64,000 nt of DNA from Maribacter arenosus (GTDB lineage: Bacteria > Bacteroidota > Bacteroidia > Flavobacteriales > Flavobacteriaceae), in contig NZ_JABTCG010000001.1 of the NCBI RefSeq assembly GCF_014610845.1, forward strand, positions 992,001 through 1,056,000, read 5' to 3'. Shown in pieces: positions 1-8,551 of this stretch; within the stretch, counting starts at the first letter, position 1, and each line of letters opens with the position of its first letter. A program made the translations under genes and the position numbers. The notes below the pieces were generated by a model. It saw nothing but the letters and a program-made list of their open reading frames with translations. It had not been told where the DNA came from and made no database searches.

Positions 1-351
1 ACACTTGGTCAGGATTTAGAACTTGAAGAAAGCATACAACGCGGCAGTGAGATATATATCGATTTCTGTATTACTTGCCATAAGGGCGATGGGAAAGGTG
101 TAAAATATACATTTCCGCCTTTGGCCCAATCGGATTATCTACTGCAAAATCGAGAGGCGAGTATTAGAGGAATTAAATACGGTAATGATGGGGAAATGGT
201 CGTAAATGGGGTTACCTATAACAATACAATGGACCAAATGGGATTGGATGACGAGGAAATTGCCGATGTTATGAACTACATTTTGAATTCTTGGGGCAAT
301 TCTTCTAACGAACGGGTCACAATCAAGGAAGTGGAAGCGGTGACAAAATAG
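1..351 (+). CDS. Cytochrome c family protein, C-terminal part (5' end outside window)
   Basis: The reading frame is open from the first base, so the start lies upstream of the window. The visible 116 residues contain one CITCH haem-binding motif (CxxCH, about residue 23) followed by a short class I cytochrome c fold, ending in a helix with YILNSWGN, the usual C-terminal helix of c-type cytochromes. It would bind one covalent haem and carry electrons in the periplasm or as a domain of a larger membrane protein. Without the N-terminus I cannot say whether it is a free cytochrome or the end of a larger protein such as an oxidase subunit or a dehydrogenase. It runs convergently into murQ with a 4-base gap. 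Confidence 0.85.
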   Translation, partial: TLGQDLELEESIQRGSEIYIDFCITCHKGDGKGVKYTFPPLAQSDYLLQNREASIRGIKYGNDGEMVVNGVTYNNTMDQMGLDDEEIADVMNYILNSWGNSSNERVTIKEVEAVTK

Positions 352-355
352 CCGT

Positions 356-1174
356 TCAATGACCTTCCGCATCTAAGGCCTTCTTTACCGAGCCATGTTT
401 TTTGAGCAATAGTTCTGCCTCGTTGTAATCTACACCCAATCCTTCAACCAAATATCGGGTACCTCGGTCTACAAGTTTTGTATTCGTCAATTGCATATTC
501 ACCATTTTATTGCCCTTTACACGTCCTATTTTTATCATCAAAGCCGTGGTAATCATGTTTAAAACAAGTTTTTGGGAAGTACCACTTTTCATGCGTGTAC
601 TTCCCGTAACAAACTCTGGGCCTACACTTACTTCAATCGGGATGTCTGCAACAACGGCTAAAGGGGATCCTGGATTATTGGTAATACCTGCAGTGAGCAA
701 TCCATGTTTCTTTGCCTCTTCCAGTCCACCGATGACATAAGGGGTTGTGCCTGAGGCGGCAATACCAACAATTACATCATTTTTGGTTACTTCATACTTT
801 TTTAAATCAAGCCAAGCTTGGTTCTTGTCATCCTCTGCATTTTCGACAGCCTTTCTGATAGCGGCATCCCCACCAGCAATCAATCCTATCACGCGATCAT
901 AGGGCATACCGAAAGTGGGAGGGATTTCGGAAGCATCCAAAATACCAAGTCTTCCACTGGTCCCCGCTCCTATATAAAATAATCGTCCTCCTTTCTCAAA
1001 ACGTTCAACCAACGCATTGACTAGTTTGGTAATCTGCGGAATGACGAGAGCGACAGCTGCTGCAACCTTTTGATCTTCATTATTCATATTTTCAAGAATT
1101 GAAGATGTCTCCATGGCCTCTAAATGGTCATAATTAGAAGGGGTTTCGGTAATCTTTTCATACTTCATAGTCAT
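356..1174 (-). CDS. murQ: N-acetylmuramic acid 6-phosphate etherase MurQ
   Basis: MurQ cleaves the lactyl ether of MurNAc-6-phosphate to give GlcNAc-6-phosphate and D-lactate in the cytoplasm. The protein (272 residues from the chosen start) has the SIS-fold signature YIGAGTSGRLG followed by DASEIPPTFG; the Glu of DASE is residue 83, the position of the catalytic Glu in E. coli MurQ. A second SIS motif, ASGTTPYVIGGL, follows. I chose the ATG at 1174 (MTMKYEK); an ATG at 1168 is equally possible, while the longest frame begins with a TTG at 1183 inside the end of the regulator gene. It lies 5 bases after the DeoR-type gene and is probably co-transcribed with it. Its substrate is produced by AnmK, encoded at 11.3 kb. 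Confidence 0.95.
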   Translation of the reverse strand: MTMKYEKITETPSNYDHLEAMETSSILENMNNEDQKVAAAVALVIPQITKLVNALVERFEKGGRLFYIGAGTSGRLGILDASEIPPTFGMPYDRVIGLIAGGDAAIRKAVENAEDDKNQAWLDLKKYEVTKNDVIVGIAASGTTPYVIGGLEEAKKHGLLTAGITNNPGSPLAVVADIPIEVSVGPEFVTGSTRMKSGTSQKLVLNMITTALMIKIGRVKGNKMVNMQLTNTKLVDRGTRYLVEGLGVDYNEAELLLKKHGSVKKALDAEGH

Positions 1175-1179
1175 AAATA

Positions 1180-1929
1180 TCAAATAAGATGGACATTGTT
1201 ATTCCTAAAAAGTTTCAGTTGGTCATCATCTGGCGACAACTCCGTGATCATGGTATTAATGGCGTTCATATCACACGTTTTGTACCTATGTCTTGAATTC
1301 AATTTTTCGGATATGCACAAAAGTACCGTTTTTTTCGAGGCCTGCACAACAGCTTTTTTAACTTGTACGATATCCCAATCGAACTCCGTGAGTCCATACG
1401 AAGCATCGACGTAACCCGTACCTATAAAACTATAATCTACTTTGATTTCAGAAAGTGTATGGGTGGGGGTGGACCCTATTGCCATTTGTGGTTCTTTGGA
1501 TATCGTACCTCCAATGAATATAACATCCACATTGGGCTTACTGTTCAATTCCATGGCCACTGGCAGACTTAATGTAAAACAGGTTAATTTTAAATTCGCA
1601 GGGATAATTCGCGCCAATTCCATGCACGTGGTACCCCCATCAATAAAAATGACACCTTCATTCTTAAGCAAAGATGCTGCTTTCTCCGCAATGGTTATTT
1701 TTTGGGAAAGGGCATAGATATTGGTATTTCTGGTACTACTACTGGTGAATCCCAAAGAAATGGCTCCCCCGTGTACTTTTCTTAATTTATTCTCCTTGTC
1801 CAATTCTTTGACATCCCTACGTGCCGTATCGATCGAAACATCCAATATCTCCGCGATATCGGTAAGCAAGATCCTATTGTGCAATTCAACCTGGGACAAT
1901 ATGGCCTGATGGCGCTCTTCTTTTAACAT
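1180..1929 (-). CDS. DeoR/GlpR-family transcriptional regulator of amino-sugar genes
   Basis: A 249-residue regulator of the DeoR family. The N-terminus MLKEERHQAIL is the family start, followed by a winged helix-turn-helix with DVSIDTARRDVKELD as recognition region (about 20-55) and a sugar-phosphate sensing domain with FIDGGTTCMELAR and FIGTGYVD segments. The longest frame begins at 2028, but the added 33 residues are hydrophobic junk, so the ATG at 1929 is preferred. It is divergent from the NagB fusion and co-directional with murQ. Several TGCA-centred sites fill the shared promoter region, so it probably represses both units and is released by a hexosamine phosphate; the ligand is an inference. 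Confidence 0.9.
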   Translation of the reverse strand: MLKEERHQAILSQVELHNRILLTDIAEILDVSIDTARRDVKELDKENKLRKVHGGAISLGFTSSSTRNTNIYALSQKITIAEKAASLLKNEGVIFIDGGTTCMELARIIPANLKLTCFTLSLPVAMELNSKPNVDVIFIGGTISKEPQMAIGSTPTHTLSEIKVDYSFIGTGYVDASYGLTEFDWDIVQVKKAVVQASKKTVLLCISEKLNSRHRYKTCDMNAINTMITELSPDDDQLKLFRNNNVHLI

Positions 1930-1949
1930 AAATCTCATTCTTGATAGCA

Positions 1950-1957
1950 CAAAGATA
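1950..1957 (-). promoter_or_regulatory. -7 promoter box TAtcTTTG for the DeoR-type regulator
   Basis: The minus strand reads TATCTTTG, an exact match to the Bacteroidetes TAnnTTTG box, 20 bases before the ATG. A TTG (-33-like) lies 17 bases further upstream at 1975-1977 and overlaps the palindrome ATTGCAAT, which suggests autoregulation. Confidence 0.6.
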
Positions 1958-1970
1958 ACAAAAGTATTTA

Positions 1971-2090
1971 ATTGCAATTTTATTCCGTTTTTAAAATATT
2001 TTTGAATTATTTGGCTTATTTCAGGCAATTTACTGCAAATAAAATTGCAAAATACTGCATATATTCAGTTTATTTATTTACATTTGCAGT
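1971..2090. promoter_or_regulatory. Cluster of TGCA-centred operator-like sites between the regulator and nagB
   Basis: Five TGCA cores lie in the divergent region: ATTGCAAT at 1971-1978, ACTGCAAAT at 2032-2040, AATTGCAAA at 2043-2051, ACTGCATAT at 2054-2062, and ATTTGCAGT (the inverse of the second) at 2082-2090. The three central cores are 12 and 10 bases apart, about one helical turn each. The outer two overlap the predicted -33 of the regulator and the -7 box of nagB. This is what repression by the neighbouring DeoR protein would look like. Confidence 0.5.
2079..2086 (+). promoter_or_regulatory. -7 promoter box TAcaTTTG for nagB-lmbE
   Basis: Exact TAnnTTTG match, 26 bases before the ATG at 2113. 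It overlaps the operator-like ATTTGCAGT. No convincing -33 TTG was seen at the usual distance, so an activator or a weak promoter is possible. Confidence 0.55.
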
Positions 2091-2112
2091 ACTAAAAATC
2101 AAGAGCGATTCT

Positions 2113-4041
2113 ATGAAAACAACTTTGGATAAAAAAGGAATAGATATTAGTTACAAACCCGTTGGTCAATTTGAAGAAACACGTTTCGAAAAAATACACA
2201 ATGTAATCTTCGAGGATTCGAATGAGGCGTCGATTCGGGTTGCAGAAGAAATTGCAGATCTTATACGAAAAAAACAAGCTGTTGGCAAAAATTGCGTCCT
2301 AGGCCTTGCGACTGGTTCTTCGCCGATTAGGGTGTATGAGGAATTGGTACGTATGCACAAGGAAGAAGGGCTCAGTTTTTCCAATGTGGTCACTTTCAAC
2401 CTCGATGAATACTTACCTATGGACAAGGGCAATATGCAAAGTTATTATTATTTCATGCATGAGCATTTGTTCAATCATGTTGACATTCCTTCTGAAAACG
2501 TAAACATCCCAGACGGGAAAATAACCCAAGGGGAAGTAGTGGATTATTGCTTGGCTTACGAAAAAAAAATAAAGGATAATGGTGGACTCGATTTTCAATT
2601 ATTGGGTATCGGGAGAACTGGTCATATTGGCTTTAACGAACCGGGTTCGCACCGTAATTCAGGGACTAGGGTAATAACGCTTGACCACATTACCAGGGTT
2701 GATGCAGCTCCAGCATTTTTAGGTATTGACAATGTTCCTAGAAAAGCGATTACCATGGGAATCGCAACGGTACGAAATGCAAAAAGAATTGTGCTTCTCG
2801 GCTGGGGACATAATAAGGCGGAAATCATTAAAGATACCGTCGAAGGCAATATATCATCGCAAGTACCGGCCACCTATCTCCAGGAACATAATAATGTAAC
2901 GTTCGTACTTGATGTTGGTGCGGGCAGTGAATTAACCCGAAATAAGACCCCATGGTTGGTAGGCTCTTGTGAATGGACAGATGACCTTACCTCAAAGGCC
3001 ATTGTATGGTTGTGCGGAAAAACGGGTAAATCGATTTTAAGCATAACCGATAAGGACTATAATGACAATGGGATGTCGGATTTATTGTCAATAGAAGATT
3101 CTTACGATTTGAATATAAAGATGTTCAATAAACTTCAGCATACGATTACGGGTTGGCCTGGTGGTAAACCCAATGCTGATGATACCAGTAGGCCAGAACG
3201 CGCCGTACCTGCCAAAAAACGTGTAATTATATTCAGTCCACACCCCGATGATGACGTTATTTCAATGGGAGGAACCTTCGACCGATTGGTTGAACAGGGG
3301 CACGAGGTACATGTTGCCTATCAAACTTCAGGAAATATAGCCGTTTCGGATAAAGAGGCTTTGAAATTTGCTGAAATTTCAAATACAATTACCCCATCAA
3401 AAGAGGCTCAAAAAATAATCGACGGAATATTGAGTAAAAAGGAAAACACCTTCGATTCCTTGAATGTAAGGCTTCTCAAAGGTGCTATTCGTAGAGGTGA
3501 GTCGTATGCGGCAACTCGTTATTTAGGTCTACAAGATTCGAATGTACATTTCTTGGACCTGCCTTTTTATGAAACGGGAACAATTAAGAAAAATAACCTG
3601 GGGGAAGCAGATATTGCTATCATGGTAGACTTGATCAATAAGGTAAAACCGCATCAAATCTATGCAGCAGGAGATTTAGCCGACCCGCATGGTACCCATA
3701 AGGTTTGTTTGGATGCCGTTTTTGAAGCTATGAAAAGACTTAAGGAGGAACCGTTCATGAAAGACTGTTGGCTATGGCTTTACAGAGGGGCCTGGCATGA
3801 ATGGGATATCAACGATATCGAAATGGCCGTACCTATGAGTCCAAGCCAAGTATTGAAAAAGCGATATGCCATTTTCTGTCACCAATCCCAGAAAGATGGG
3901 GTAATGTTCCAAGGGGACGATTCACGGGAATTCTGGATGCGTGTCGAGGAGCGAAATAGAGGTACCGCAGAACGTTACAAAGCACTGGGCCTAGCCCACT
4001 ATGCTGCCATGGAAGCCTTTGTTCGATATAAATTTGATTAA
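2113..4041 (+). CDS. nagB: Glucosamine-6-phosphate deaminase fused to an LmbE/PIG-L deacetylase-like domain
   Basis: A 642-residue two-domain cytoplasmic protein. Residues about 30-300 are glucosamine-6-phosphate deaminase (NagB), with FNLDEYLPM at 95 and GHIGFNEPGS at 170, the active-site segments that convert GlcN-6-P to fructose-6-P and ammonia. Residues about 365-600 belong to the LmbE/PIG-L family of zinc N-acetylglucosaminide deacetylases, with the HPDDD motif at 377 and DPHGTHK near 524. The same architecture is known in other Bacteroidetes. The longest frame starts at 1972, inside the promoter region; the ATG at 2113 gives the family N-terminus. MurQ delivers GlcNAc-6-P, and no nagA is in the window, so the second domain could remove the acetyl group before deamination. 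That role is inferred. Confidence 0.93.
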   Translation: MKTTLDKKGIDISYKPVGQFEETRFEKIHNVIFEDSNEASIRVAEEIADLIRKKQAVGKNCVLGLATGSSPIRVYEELVRMHKEEGLSFSNVVTFNLDEYLPMDKGNMQSYYYFMHEHLFNHVDIPSENVNIPDGKITQGEVVDYCLAYEKKIKDNGGLDFQLLGIGRTGHIGFNEPGSHRNSGTRVITLDHITRVDAAPAFLGIDNVPRKAITMGIATVRNAKRIVLLGWGHNKAEIIKDTVEGNISSQVPATYLQEHNNVTFVLDVGAGSELTRNKTPWLVGSCEWTDDLTSKAIVWLCGKTGKSILSITDKDYNDNGMSDLLSIEDSYDLNIKMFNKLQHTITGWPGGKPNADDTSRPERAVPAKKRVIIFSPHPDDDVISMGGTFDRLVEQGHEVHVAYQTSGNIAVSDKEALKFAEISNTITPSKEAQKIIDGILSKKENTFDSLNVRLLKGAIRRGESYAATRYLGLQDSNVHFLDLPFYETGTIKKNNLGEADIAIMVDLINKVKPHQIYAAGDLADPHGTHKVCLDAVFEAMKRLKEEPFMKDCWLWLYRGAWHEWDINDIEMAVPMSPSQVLKKRYAIFCHQSQKDGVMFQGDDSREFWMRVEERNRGTAERYKALGLAHYAAMEAFVRYKFD

Positions 4042-4066
4042 AATTACTATCAATAATTAGCTAATT

Positions 4067-4099
4067 AAGGCCTATTTTAGTGTAAATAGGCCTTTTTAT
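4067..4099 (+). terminator. Rho-independent terminator after nagB-lmbE
   Basis: An 11-bp perfect stem (AAGGCCTATTT at 4067-4077 with AAATAGGCCTT at 4084-4094) around a 6-base loop, followed by a T-rich run. It ends 8 bases before the next ATG, so the GHL10 gene needs either read-through or its own start site. Confidence 0.85.
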
Positions 4100-4106
4100 T
4101 ACCGCA

Positions 4107-5615
4107 ATGATCAGAAAATACAGCTTCCTTCCCTTCTTCTTGTTTTTCGCTTCTTGTAGCATCTTCAAGCCAATTCAACAACCAAAGACCGAATTTAGAG
4201 GCGTCTGGGTGGCCACTGTGGTTAACATCGACTGGCCAAAGAATGGGAACGATGCCGTTGATAAACAAAAGGCAGATTATCTTAAAATCCTGGATTTCTA
4301 CAAAGATCTCAACTTCAATGCGGCTATAGTTCAAATAAGGACTGCAGGGGATGCGTTCTATGATTCTACATATGCCCCATGGTCCCGTTTTTTGACAGGG
4401 AAAGAAGGAAAGGGACCCAATACCGAAAATAATCTCTTAAAATGGATGATCGATCAGGCCCACCTTCGAGGCATGGAATTTCATGCATGGCTAAACCCGT
4501 ATCGTGCAACCTTTGATCTAAAAACAGATATCCTTAGCCCTACGCATGATTTTAACCTGCACCCGGAATGGATGATAAAGTATGGCAAGAAACACTACTA
4601 CAACCCCGGCCTACCTGAAGTAAGAAAGCGATTGGTAGATATTATGCTGGAGGTCACGAGCAATTATGATATTGATGCCCTTCATTTTGATGATTACTTC
4701 TATCCCTATAAAATCAAGGATGAAATATTCCAGGATTCACTGACCTACGCTTACCACGCCTTACAAAATCAATCCTTGGAAGATTGGCGACGAAGCAATA
4801 TAGATTCCTTGGTAATGAACATCCACAAAACAATAAAAAGCAAAAAGCCTTGGGTACAATTTGGCATCAGTCCGTTTGGGGTTTGGAAAAATAACAGCAC
4901 AGATCCAAAGGGTTCTGACACAAGGGCGGGACAAACAACCTATGAGGACTTATATGCCGATCCCCTTACTTGGATGGAGATGGGCTGGATTGATTATATT
5001 GTACCACAAGTGTATTGGAGTATGGAACTACCGGTGGCCTCGCATCGTAAAATAGTCGATTGGTGGGCTAACAATACCAATAACACCAATCTCTATATCG
5101 GGAATGGCCCTTATAAAATTCGAAATAATAGCGATAAGGCATGGGAGAATAAAAAAGAGCTTCCTAAGCAATTAAAATTGTCAAGAAGTAATAAAAGCGT
5201 TCAAGGCAACGTATTTTTTAGTGCCAAAAGTTTGATCAACAAACATCCAGACGTTGTGAAAATCCTAAAACGAAAATTCTATGGTTCCCCGGCGCTAAAC
5301 CCTATTTCCCCTTTAGCCCCGAATAAAAAGGCTGATAACATAGAATTTGAATCCTTGAACATAACGAATGAAAACTATCTACTTCGTTTTTTAGTTTCTG
5401 GGGATTATCGCTATGCCATGGTCTACCCAACAGGGAAAAATGCAAAAGACTCCTACCCCATAAAAAAATTGCTCCTCAAAACAGTGGTAGAAAACGGAAA
5501 CAGCATTACCCTTCCTAAAAAGGTCCTTAAGGGTAAAAAAAGAATTGCAATTACGTTTATTGACAAATTTGGATATGAAAGCAATCCGATCAGCCTACAT
5601 TTGAATTCTATTTAA
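4107..5615 (+). CDS. GHL10-family glycoside hydrolase lipoprotein (DigH/YngK-like)
   Basis: A 502-residue lipoprotein: the signal peptide ends in FASC with the lipid-bearing Cys at 17. The GHL10 domain (PF02638, earlier DUF187) begins with EFRGVWVATVVNIDWP at 30-44 and continues with HFDDYFYPY and a TIM-barrel-like body to about residue 370; a beta-rich C-terminal segment follows. E. coli DigH, which carries this domain, cuts glycan strands stripped of peptides. The gene lies between nagB-lmbE and ampG, so a role in releasing peptidoglycan sugars in the periplasm fits the context. That assignment rests on family and location; other GHL10 proteins have unknown substrates. Confidence 0.85.
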   Translation: MIRKYSFLPFFLFFASCSIFKPIQQPKTEFRGVWVATVVNIDWPKNGNDAVDKQKADYLKILDFYKDLNFNAAIVQIRTAGDAFYDSTYAPWSRFLTGKEGKGPNTENNLLKWMIDQAHLRGMEFHAWLNPYRATFDLKTDILSPTHDFNLHPEWMIKYGKKHYYNPGLPEVRKRLVDIMLEVTSNYDIDALHFDDYFYPYKIKDEIFQDSLTYAYHALQNQSLEDWRRSNIDSLVMNIHKTIKSKKPWVQFGISPFGVWKNNSTDPKGSDTRAGQTTYEDLYADPLTWMEMGWIDYIVPQVYWSMELPVASHRKIVDWWANNTNNTNLYIGNGPYKIRNNSDKAWENKKELPKQLKLSRSNKSVQGNVFFSAKSLINKHPDVVKILKRKFYGSPALNPISPLAPNKKADNIEFESLNITNENYLLRFLVSGDYRYAMVYPTGKNAKDSYPIKKLLLKTVVENGNSITLPKKVLKGKKRIAITFIDKFGYESNPISLHLNSI

Positions 5616-5624
5616 GTACGATAT

Positions 5625-6899
5625 ATGATACAAAAAGATAAATGGGCCTGGGCCTGGGTTCCCCTACTCTATTTTACCCAAGGATTACCCTATGTACTGG
5701 TCGTAACCGTATCTGTCATTATGTATAAAAAACTGGGTGTAAGTAATGAGGATATTGGACTCTACACCAGTTTATTGTACCTGCCATGGGTACTTAAACC
5801 CTTATGGAGCCCATTTGTTGACCTCAAAAGCACCAAGCGAAATTGGTTTTTAGCAATGCAACTATTGATTTCTGTTGCACTTTTAGGGGTAGGCTTAAGT
5901 TTGCCAACCCAAATGTTCTTCTTGACTACATTGGCCTGTTTCTGGATGGCTGCATTCGCCTCGGCTACCAATGACATTGCCTCCGATGGGTATTATATGT
6001 TGGGGTTGACCGAAAAGAAACAATCCTTTTTTGTTGGTATACGAAGTACGTTCTATCGTTTGGCCATGGTGACCGGCGAAGGTTTGATTGTCATTATGGC
6101 CGGATTTTTAGAACAGAAATACGGCGACAACACCAAAGCTTGGAGTATGACCATGATCGCGACCGCTTTCTTGATGCTGGCATTGACTTTATCCAACTTT
6201 TTCGTGACGCCTAAGTATGAATCGGCATTAACCATGGCCAAGGACAAACCCAAAGGGTTCTTGGAAGTTTTTAGCTCATTCTTCAACAAACCCAATATAG
6301 CCATCGCTTTGACCTTTATATTAACATATAGGCTAGGGGAATCACAACTGGTTAAAATGGTAGCGCCATTTTTATTGGATTCGACCGAAAAGGGGGGCTT
6401 AGGCTATACAACGGAGCAATTGGGAACCATTTTTGGCACTGTCGGGGTAATCTTTTTATCATTAGGAGGTATTTTGGGAGGTATTTTGATATCCCGCGAT
6501 GGTCTAAAAAAATGGATGCTGCCCATGGTACTTTCGCTTAATGTTCCAAACATACTTTATGCACTTCTTGCCTTCACAAAAACCACGAATATGATAGCTG
6601 TGACCGCTACGGTGGTGTTCGAAAAATTTGGTTATGGATTTGGATTTGCAGCCTTTTTAATGTATTTGATCTACATCGCAGAAGGAAAATCAAAAACATC
6701 GCACTATGCTATCGCCACTGGGTTTATGGCCCTAGGAATGATGTTGCCCGGTATGATCAGTGGATATATACAACAATGGTTGGGCTATGGTGGTTTTTTT
6801 ATCTGGGTGGTCATAGCTTCGCTGCCGGCCTTATTTCTATTAAAATTCATAACCTATCCTGCAGATTTTGGTAAAAAAACAAAAAACACCGATGCCTAG
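5625..6899 (+). CDS. ampG: AmpG-like major facilitator permease (muropeptide/anhydro-muramyl sugar uptake)
   Basis: A 424-residue polytopic inner-membrane protein with about 12 hydrophobic segments. The N-terminus WVPLLYFTQGLPYVLV and the phrase GVSNEDIGLYTSLLYLPW, with a conserved cytoplasmic loop after segment 2 (FVDLKSTKRNW), are typical of the AmpG branch of the major facilitator superfamily, which imports GlcNAc-anhydroMurNAc and its peptides. It is shorter than E. coli AmpG (about 490), as is usual in this phylum. It follows the GHL10 gene by 9 bases and overlaps the NagZ-like gene by 8, so transport and intracellular cleavage are translationally linked. The substrate is inferred from family and neighbours. 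Confidence 0.88.
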   Translation: MIQKDKWAWAWVPLLYFTQGLPYVLVVTVSVIMYKKLGVSNEDIGLYTSLLYLPWVLKPLWSPFVDLKSTKRNWFLAMQLLISVALLGVGLSLPTQMFFLTTLACFWMAAFASATNDIASDGYYMLGLTEKKQSFFVGIRSTFYRLAMVTGEGLIVIMAGFLEQKYGDNTKAWSMTMIATAFLMLALTLSNFFVTPKYESALTMAKDKPKGFLEVFSSFFNKPNIAIALTFILTYRLGESQLVKMVAPFLLDSTEKGGLGYTTEQLGTIFGTVGVIFLSLGGILGGILISRDGLKKWMLPMVLSLNVPNILYALLAFTKTTNMIAVTATVVFEKFGYGFGFAAFLMYLIYIAEGKSKTSHYAIATGFMALGMMLPGMISGYIQQWLGYGGFFIWVVIASLPALFLLKFITYPADFGKKTKNTDA

Positions 6900-8484
6900 A
6901 TTATTACCATACAAGCGCGCAACCCATCAATTGACCCCTAATGAAAAAATCGGACAGTTGTTTATGCCCGCAGCATTTATTAATGATTCAGAAGAAGAAA
7001 TACAAGCCCTTGAAAATCTCATTGCTGAAAATCATGTAGGAGGACTCTGTTTTTTTCATAGTAGGGCCAGTGCCGCTACCAACTATGAAGGCAAAAAAAA
7101 GGTAACGTACAATGCGCAGAGTTTTCGAACACTTCAAAACTTAATAAAACGCTACCAAGAAAAAGCAAAATATAGATTACTAATCGCCATTGATGCCGAA
7201 TGGGGTTTGGCCATGCGTATCGAAAATACACCCCAATATCCTTACGCCTTAACATTGGGTGCCATCGAGGATAATATGGATTTGGTATTCCAAGTGGGTA
7301 AAAATATTGCCCATGATTGCAAACAAGCAGGCATACACTATAATCTAGCTCCAGTTTCAGACATTAATAGCAACCCTAAAAATCCGGTAATTGGATATCG
7401 TTCATTTGGTGAAGACAAATGTAATGTGACCGAGAAGTCCTTGGCTTATCTTAAAGGCATGCAAAGTGTTGGTATGTTGGGTAGCGTTAAACATTTTCCA
7501 GGTCATGGGGATACAGCGGTTGATTCCCATTTAGGCCTACCGATCATAGAAAAAACCAAGGAAGAATTATTGAACAACGAACTTTATCCGTTCAGGATAC
7601 TAATTGAAAACGGGGTAGATTCGGTTATGGTAGGTCATCTGGCGGTTCCGGCACTTTCAAGTGGAAAGCATATTCCTTCAAGCCTATCGAAAGACATGAT
7701 AAAAGGATTGATACGTAAAGAATTTGGTTTTGAAGGAGTCGTTATTTCCGATGCCCTTAATATGCACGCCGTAGCTAAAAACTATACGATAAAGGGAGAG
7801 TTGGAATGGTTGGCCTTTGACGCCGGTAATGATATTCTCTGTTTTGCAGAACAGGTTACTGCGGGAATTGAAATGATTTTGGAAAAAGCCAGCAATGTTC
7901 AGATCGAGGAAGCTTTTAAACGCGTATGGTCATTAAAAGAAAAAGCGGTGAAGGCTGAAGTGAAATTACCTACAACCCTAATTAATCCGGACACGCTAAA
8001 TGAGGAAATCGCCAAATCATGTATCACATTGCTAAAAGGGACCAAAGAGGATATTACCAGATTTAGAGATAGTGGCTTTATCGGTATTAGCAATGCGTTA
8101 GAAACCGAGAGTCTGTTTTTCAAAATGATCAAAGAAGGTCAAGATTTCTGTAGGTATTCTTTAATCAATGTTTCTACGGCTACTATCGATGAAAAAATTG
8201 GGGAAGAAGAAAATATTCTTTTGTCTTTAGTCCCACCCCAAGTAAAACCAACCGATGATTTTGGATTTACCCAAAATGAGGTCAATATGGTCAATCACCT
8301 TTTACGAACTAACAACGTAATACTATATCTTTTTGGAAACCCTTATGCATTGGGGGTTTTTGATTACCATGAGGCCCATGCGGTAGTTTTGGCCTACCAA
8401 AATTTCGAAATGTTCCAAAAAGTGGCAAGTGCCCATTTTCTTGGTCAACTCCCTGCGAAAGGGAAACTCCCCGTGAAAATATAA
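6892..8484 (+). CDS. nagZ: Glycoside hydrolase family 3 beta-N-acetylglucosaminidase (NagZ-like)
   Basis: A 530-residue GH3 enzyme that would split GlcNAc-anhydroMurNAc. It has the NagZ signature KHFPGHGDTAVDSH at 200-213, which carries the Asp-His general acid/base pair of bacterial NagZ, and the nucleophile Asp at 287 in VVISDALNMHAV. There is no signal peptide, so it acts in the cytoplasm, as recycling requires. It is longer than E. coli NagZ (341 residues) because of a C-terminal alpha/beta domain of about 170 residues. A TTG at 6868 gives a longer frame; the ATG at 6892, overlapping the ampG stop as ATGCCTAG, is preferred. It converges on the DUF1080 gene. Confidence 0.92.
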   Translation: MPRLLPYKRATHQLTPNEKIGQLFMPAAFINDSEEEIQALENLIAENHVGGLCFFHSRASAATNYEGKKKVTYNAQSFRTLQNLIKRYQEKAKYRLLIAIDAEWGLAMRIENTPQYPYALTLGAIEDNMDLVFQVGKNIAHDCKQAGIHYNLAPVSDINSNPKNPVIGYRSFGEDKCNVTEKSLAYLKGMQSVGMLGSVKHFPGHGDTAVDSHLGLPIIEKTKEELLNNELYPFRILIENGVDSVMVGHLAVPALSSGKHIPSSLSKDMIKGLIRKEFGFEGVVISDALNMHAVAKNYTIKGELEWLAFDAGNDILCFAEQVTAGIEMILEKASNVQIEEAFKRVWSLKEKAVKAEVKLPTTLINPDTLNEEIAKSCITLLKGTKEDITRFRDSGFIGISNALETESLFFKMIKEGQDFCRYSLINVSTATIDEKIGEEENILLSLVPPQVKPTDDFGFTQNEVNMVNHLLRTNNVILYLFGNPYALGVFDYHEAHAVVLAYQNFEMFQKVASAHFLGQLPAKGKLPVKI

Positions 8485-8489
8485 TTTAC

Positions 8490-8527
8490 AAAAAAAGCCC
8501 CACACAATTCAATGAAAAGTGTGGGGC
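8490..8527 (-). terminator. Terminator of the DUF1080 transcript
   Basis: A 9-bp perfect GC-rich stem (GCCCCACAC at 8497-8505 with GTGTGGGGC at 8519-8527) and a 13-base loop. The T-run lies on the minus-strand side (the As at about 8490-8496), so it terminates the gene at 8552-9358. On the plus strand no T-run follows, so it is a poor terminator for nagZ. Confidence 0.8.
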
Positions 8528-8551
8528 CTAAATCAATTATCGTTTAACTCC

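Noticed and set aside
1175-1183. TTG start for MurQ overlapping the regulator stop
   Set aside because: Two ATGs follow within five codons and match the family N-terminus better.
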